From positions 1-8,762 of the forward strand of contig JADLKP010000090.1 of assembly GCA_016838945.1 (NCBI GenBank): a stretch of 8,762 nucleotides of DNA, read 5' to 3'. The DNA comes from Methanobrevibacter sp. GTDB taxonomy: Archaea; Methanobacteriota; Methanobacteria; Methanobacteriales; Methanobacteriaceae. The notes beneath the pieces are model-generated. The model ran no database searches, was not told where the DNA came from, and saw only the letters and a list, made by a program, of their open reading frames with translations. Position numbers and translations under genes: made by a program. Positions 5,395 through 8,762 of the stretch are shown piece by piece (the stretch's first letter is position 1; every line of letters begins with the position of its first letter).

Positions 5395-6123
5395 TTAAAA
5401 ATCCGCAGAGATATATCTCCATGGAACTCCTGTGTCTACCATTTCAACAGGAACATCAATCTCATCATCATTTTTCAGCAATTGCGTTAATGCGAATAAA
5501 CCTGGAAGTTCTATAATATGGTGAGATATGTCAATTAATGTAACCTCTAACTTCTTGGCTAAAATCGCATTTGAATGATTTAAGTCTCCAGATACAAATG
5601 CATCAACAGACCTGTCTTTCGCCAATTTAATAAACTCCTTATTGCTCAATCCAAAACCGGATACAATAGCTATCTTCCTAAGCATCTTGTCAAAATCGCC
5701 ATCATGAACCAGCCGTACATTTTCAGGGCCGAACTTATAGCAAATCAAAGCTAAAAACTGGTCTAATGTCTTTGTTGAAGAGCAGATTCTTCCAATGCCC
5801 GTTTTCTTATGAAAGATGGAAATTGGCTTCAAACCCAAATAATAGGCTAAAGCATCATTTGAACCTCCATTTATGATGTCCCAATTGGAATGAACAACAT
5901 ATGTTGGAGTCTTAGGCATGAATAATGGTGGATGATGTGAAATAATAAGGTCCCCCTCATCGAATTTCAAATCATCTTCAGGCAACAAATCCATCAAAAC
6001 CTTAATATTTTTAATATCCAAATTTTCATAAGTCTTGCTGTAATACCCTACATTGTCATTTTTCAATGCATATTTTCGAGGCACCAATTCATCTATAATA
6101 TTAAAAATATCATTTGCTAACAT
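5395..6123 (-). CDS. hcgD: HcgD, NIF3-like dinuclear metal protein of FeGP biosynthesis
   Basis: HcgD belongs to the NIF3 (GTP cyclohydrolase I type 2-like) family. Published work proposes that its dinuclear iron site supplies iron to the cofactor. The 242-residue protein keeps the family's metal-binding motifs: SHHPP at 62-66 (H63, H64), HSNWD at 78-82, and D198-x2-H201-x3-E205 in DISHHIIELPG near the C-terminus. It has the compact length of short NIF3 proteins, without the inserted domain of longer bacterial ones. The ATG at 6121-6123 has AGGTG five bases upstream. That site lies inside the last codons of hcgC, whose TAA ends one base before the ATG, so translation is probably coupled. Assignment as HcgD rather than a general NIF3 protein rests on position between hcgC and hcgE. 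Confidence 0.9.
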   Translation of the reverse strand: MLANDIFNIIDELVPRKYALKNDNVGYYSKTYENLDIKNIKVLMDLLPEDDLKFDEGDLIISHHPPLFMPKTPTYVVHSNWDIINGGSNDALAYYLGLKPISIFHKKTGIGRICSSTKTLDQFLALICYKFGPENVRLVHDGDFDKMLRKIAIVSGFGLSNKEFIKLAKDRSVDAFVSGDLNHSNAILAKKLEVTLIDISHHIIELPGLFALTQLLKNDDEIDVPVEMVDTGVPWRYISADF

Positions 6124-6124
6124 A

Positions 6125-6982
6125 TTACCACCTAACTAATACTTCTGAATGTATCTTGTCTATAAACTCATTGATTATGCCATCACAGTCAAATGGCAGA
6201 ATTGTTGAAACCTTAATGACTGGTGATTCAACCAATCTGAAGAATTTTTCCAAATCCTTTTCCTTGAAGATGATTTCCTCATAGAATGTCATTTCAGAGG
6301 AACAATAAAGAACTCCGTCCTTAGCCAATATCATATTCATGGATTGCCTTAAGACATCTATTGCAAAAGTCATGGTCCCAGATGTCTTTGTATCCAATCC
6401 TTTGGTTTTGAGAACATACTTGTTATAGGAATTAACCATATTTGCCCTATCATATATGTTGTTCTTATCCTTAAGCAAAGCATCATTTTCTTCAGCTAGA
6501 GGATCTTCAATTAGGAACACCTTTGTAAAAATAGATTCGGACTGGCTTTCATTTATTCCGCCCAAACCGGTGGTGTCAATGACAGCATCGGCATTATTGA
6601 TCAAATCCAAATCTGAAGAGAATTTGATGTTCTTAAAGTTTTTAAAGGGGGTTTCTTCATTCATTCCTTCACCAATTATGGGATTTCCTAATTTGGAATC
6701 CATCAATCCTTCCAAATGAGGATAGATATCCACAATAAAAATATCACTAAAATCATTAAATGACAAGTATTTTGCAATGGCTATTCCAGTTAAATAGGTT
6801 CCGATAATTACAATGGAACTTTCCTTATTTATAATTCCATCATCATTTAACCTATGAAATAAGCCCAATACAGCATTTGCTTTCTTTTCCAAAATCCAAT
6901 TAAATATATCAATCAATCTAATGTTTGATTTTACTGTAAAAACCTCTGAACTTATTCCTGTATCATAATCATTATTATCCAT
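6125..6982 (-). CDS. hcgC: HcgC, SAM-dependent pyridinol methyltransferase
   Basis: HcgC transfers a methyl group from S-adenosylmethionine to C3 of the pyridinol ring, before GMP is added by HcgB. The family (DUF1188) has a Rossmann-like fold closer to NAD(P) dehydrogenases than to ordinary methyltransferases. In this 285-residue protein the nucleotide loop is IVIIGTYLTGIAIA at 57-70, with acidic Asp85 in FIVDIYPHLEGLM at the end of the next strand. DTTGLGG (136-142) and TSGTMTF (200-206) are further glycine-rich conserved-looking segments. About 20 residues before the first conserved helix are variable. The ATG at 6980-6982 has only a weak upstream site (GATGG), and the gap to hcgB is 23 bp. 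The next gene, hcgD, begins one base after its stop. Confidence 0.9.
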   Translation of the reverse strand: MDNNDYDTGISSEVFTVKSNIRLIDIFNWILEKKANAVLGLFHRLNDDGIINKESSIVIIGTYLTGIAIAKYLSFNDFSDIFIVDIYPHLEGLMDSKLGNPIIGEGMNEETPFKNFKNIKFSSDLDLINNADAVIDTTGLGGINESQSESIFTKVFLIEDPLAEENDALLKDKNNIYDRANMVNSYNKYVLKTKGLDTKTSGTMTFAIDVLRQSMNMILAKDGVLYCSSEMTFYEEIIFKEKDLEKFFRLVESPVIKVSTILPFDCDGIINEFIDKIHSEVLVRW

Positions 6983-7005
6983 TTAAACCATCTGAAATCA
7001 AATAA

Positions 7006-7488
7006 TCAAATATCATCATCACATTCAAAGCCCACTTTCCTTAACGCTTCCAATGTTTCCTTATAGACTGTCTCTTCTAAAGATTGCTTGTGAATTACAT
7101 GTGATGGTGAAGAAGCGGCAGTGAGAATTCGGGACTTGTTGTCCATAAAAACCAAAAAGGAACCGGAGCCAGGAATTCCCAAACGACCTCTAGCAATAAC
7201 CAAATCTGCATCAGACTGGTCTATGGCTATCATGGCCTTCGAGATAGCTGGAGTTCTGCTAAAATCAGCATAATTGGTATTGACATGTAAATATTCGGCC
7301 GGAGGGATATTGAATTTTTTGAGAACTTCATTGATGACCTCCACCTTAATTCCATTTTTGTTTGGAACAACAATCTTCGCATTCCTGATATAATTTTGAA
7401 TTTCCTTAATTTCCTCTACGGTATCCCCTTTACGAGTACCCTCATAAGATTGTGTGGAAGCTTTCCTAATACTTTCTTCAAAGGCCAT
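7006..7488 (-). CDS. hcgB: HcgB, pyridinol guanylyltransferase
   Basis: HcgB joins GMP from GTP to the 4-hydroxyl of the methylated pyridinol, giving guanylylpyridinol and pyrophosphate. From the ATG at 7486-7488 the protein is 160 residues. Family-typical (DUF3236) segments are NTNYADFSRTPA at 70-81, the glycine-rich DLVIARGRLGIPGSGS at 95-110, and SPSHVIHK at 127-134. The frame continues upstream to a TTG at 7500, but that codon forms part of the ribosome binding site TTGGTGA, which sits five bases before the ATG, so the ATG is the better start. A 108-bp gap separates it from hcgA and contains a small hairpin and a T-rich tract, so some attenuation or a separate start is possible. hcgC follows 23 bp downstream. 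Confidence 0.93.
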   Translation of the reverse strand: MAFEESIRKASTQSYEGTRKGDTVEEIKEIQNYIRNAKIVVPNKNGIKVEVINEVLKKFNIPPAEYLHVNTNYADFSRTPAISKAMIAIDQSDADLVIARGRLGIPGSGSFLVFMDNKSRILTAASSPSHVIHKQSLEETVYKETLEALRKVGFECDDDI

Positions 7489-7532
7489 TTTTTTCACCAA
7501 AATAAAATTGAAATTAATGAAACTAAAAATCT

Positions 7533-7582
7533 AAAAAAAATAAATAAAAGCTGATAGAAACCAATGCATCAAAAATCATTGG
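7533..7582 (-). terminator. Hairpin and T8 tract between hcgA and hcgB
   Basis: On the minus strand, CCAATG (7582-7577) pairs with CATTGG (7566-7561) around a 10-base loop. It starts 14 bp after the hcgA stop. About 20 bases later comes a run of eight T (7540-7533). This is a plausible partial terminator or attenuator that would make hcgA transcripts more abundant than the rest. The 6-bp stem is modest and the T-run is not adjacent to it. Confidence 0.45.
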
Positions 7583-7596
7583 AGTTTATCAAGATT

Positions 7597-8598
7597 TTAA
7601 GCATGAAGCTGAACTTCAAGACCTAAATCTTCAACTACTGAAATCACTTCATGCAAATTGCCATATTCAGGATTTCCGACACCTTTTACAACCAAAGGAT
7701 AATCCTCCGGAATTACAGTTGCCAAGTTGTTGGCTCCTGCAAGCAATGGAAGTTCAACATTTTCAGGCCCGATGGTCGGTGTGGGAACAGTGATCCTAAT
7801 TCTCGGATACATAATCCTTGTAATTGCAATTGTCTTTAACTGCTCTTCGATTGAACATGGAGGATGATTTTCCATTGGAGTGTCCACATAAGGATTGAAT
7901 CCCATTATAGGTATTTCCTCTAAAGTATCAAAGGTACCTAGGAAGATCAAATGGTCAACCCTATCTTCATAAGATTCACCAAGACCAATCAATAGGCCAG
8001 AGGACAATCCTATTCCTGCATCTGATACCATTTGACATATGTTGATGCGGTCTGATAACTTTTCACCAGGCTTTACGAAATTAAAAACATCCTCATTGAT
8101 GGTTTCTAAATTACAGCAAACAGTATCCGCATTGCATTTCTTTAATTCATCCACTGCCTCTTGAGTTAAGTCAGCACCTACATTAACCAAGATTTCAAGT
8201 GAAGTTTCACCTTTTACGATTCTTGCAGCATTGACTGCCTGCTTGCCTTTATAACCATGTCCTCCAGAACAGCTAATTCTAGGAATGCCTGATTTCTCAA
8301 CGCAGAATGCTGCCTGACGTATTTCCTCATCAGATTTATAGAATGCATTATAATATCCAATTGAGGAAGTTTTTGCAGCAAACCCACAATACTTACATCT
8401 TGGTTGAACTTGACATTTATTTGTAAGATGAATGGTTGAAGTTAATTTGATCACATCTGAACACTCGTTACGAATGTCACATGCAATCTTGCATAATCTC
8501 TTTAAATTTTCCTCATCATCTATTTCGAATAATTGAATTAACTCATCTTTACTTAACTTTTCTCTATTTTTAGCTTTTTCTAAGATAGATTCTATCAA
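7597..8598 (-). CDS. hcgA: HcgA, radical SAM enzyme of FeGP cofactor biosynthesis
   Basis: HcgA is a radical SAM enzyme related to BioB, HydE and PylB, required for forming the pyridinol part of the FeGP cofactor. The 333-residue protein carries the HcgA-type cluster motif C62-x5-C68-x2-C71 instead of the usual CX3CX2C, which distinguishes it from BioB and HydE. It is followed by a TIM-barrel-like series including SCSGGHG near 109-115, strand segments around ILVNVGADL and CCNLETI, and GLLIGLGE. It starts at TTG (8596-8598): AAGGTG lies five bases upstream and no other start is available before conserved sequence. It is the first hcg gene of the run. Additional cysteines near the N-terminus (C36, C40, C46) are not in a recognised motif. 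The exact reaction is not fully settled in the literature known to me. Confidence 0.93.
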   Translation of the reverse strand: MIESILEKAKNREKLSKDELIQLFEIDDEENLKRLCKIACDIRNECSDVIKLTSTIHLTNKCQVQPRCKYCGFAAKTSSIGYYNAFYKSDEEIRQAAFCVEKSGIPRISCSGGHGYKGKQAVNAARIVKGETSLEILVNVGADLTQEAVDELKKCNADTVCCNLETINEDVFNFVKPGEKLSDRINICQMVSDAGIGLSSGLLIGLGESYEDRVDHLIFLGTFDTLEEIPIMGFNPYVDTPMENHPPCSIEEQLKTIAITRIMYPRIRITVPTPTIGPENVELPLLAGANNLATVIPEDYPLVVKGVGNPEYGNLHEVISVVEDLGLEVQLHA

Positions 8599-8762
8599 GT
8601 TAACACCTTAACTAGTTTATAAAATAATTAATTAATATAATTAGATTAATATTTCACAAATTCCTAATTTCATAAATTGATTTTTATAAATTTTGAGTTC
8701 GAAAAATATCATAAAATATTAATCTAATCATATCAAACAAAATTATAAAAATAATAAAAATT
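8599..8762 (-). promoter_or_regulatory. hcgA upstream region with long-range inverted repeat
   Basis: No gene is visible. Two TATA-like boxes face hcgA on the minus strand: one around 8681-8692 (AAATTTATAAAAA) and one around 8619-8628 (TTTTATAAAC). The second is so close to the TTG that it would give an almost leaderless RNA without the ribosome binding site, so the farther one is favoured. A perfect 15-bp inverted repeat (ATTAGATTAATATTT at 8640-8654, complement at 8714-8728) flanks the favoured box, separated by 59 bp. It may be a two-site operator. The next upstream gene, outside the window, is unknown. Confidence 0.5.

Noticed and set aside
5395..6123. Calling this gene a GTP cyclohydrolase
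   Set aside because: NIF3 proteins are often labelled this way in databases, but the position inside the hcg cluster and the preserved dinuclear metal ligands support HcgD instead.

Overview
The window looks like a chromosomal segment from a very A+T-rich hydrogenotrophic methanogen, most likely Methanobacteriales and probably a Methanobrevibacter-like species. Three things point there. The right half carries hcgA, B, C, D, E and F, the genes that build the iron-guanylylpyridinol (FeGP) cofactor of [Fe]-hydrogenase (Hmd), a methanogen-type enzyme. Ribosome binding sites are of the GGTGAT type. Intergenic DNA is almost pure A/T with T-tract terminators and TATA-like boxes. The genus is inferred; the pathway is read from the proteins.

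Layout. (1) 1-227: non-coding DNA with three different short sequences, each present exactly twice in a row; the last duplication runs into the end of feoA. (2) 228-461, minus: feoA, a small ferrous-iron-transport accessory protein; no feoB is visible. (3) 462-1191: a 730-bp non-coding divergent region with four palindromes of the form TTTAGG-N4-CCTAAA, read here as operators for a DtxR/MntR-type metal-responsive repressor. (4) 1192-1470 and 1565-3730, plus: a small protein with one hydrophobic segment (DUF6110-like), then a P1B-like metal-transporting P-type ATPase with a non-standard transport motif (FSC in place of CPC). (5) 3731-3980: a convergent intergenic region with a hairpin terminator and a composite 10-bp/7-bp tandem array. 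(6) 3981-8598, minus: hcgF, hcgE, hcgD, hcgC, hcgB and hcgA, listed left to right, so transcription runs A to F. (7) 8599-8762: the upstream region of hcgA, with TATA-like elements and a long-range inverted repeat.

How the genes work together. From published work on the Hcg family, HcgA is a radical SAM enzyme for pyridinol formation, HcgC methylates the pyridinol, HcgB adds GMP from GTP, HcgE adenylylates the carboxylate, HcgF takes it up as a thioester, and HcgD is a NIF3-like possible iron carrier. HcgG and Hmd itself are not in this window. The left half is a metal-homeostasis unit: feoA and the small-protein/ATPase pair diverge from one operator-rich region, so all three are probably controlled by iron or manganese. 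This unit is the least characterised part of the window and the best candidate for an undescribed system. Several gene starts have been moved to internal ATG codons where a ribosome binding site or a conserved residue supports the shorter form.
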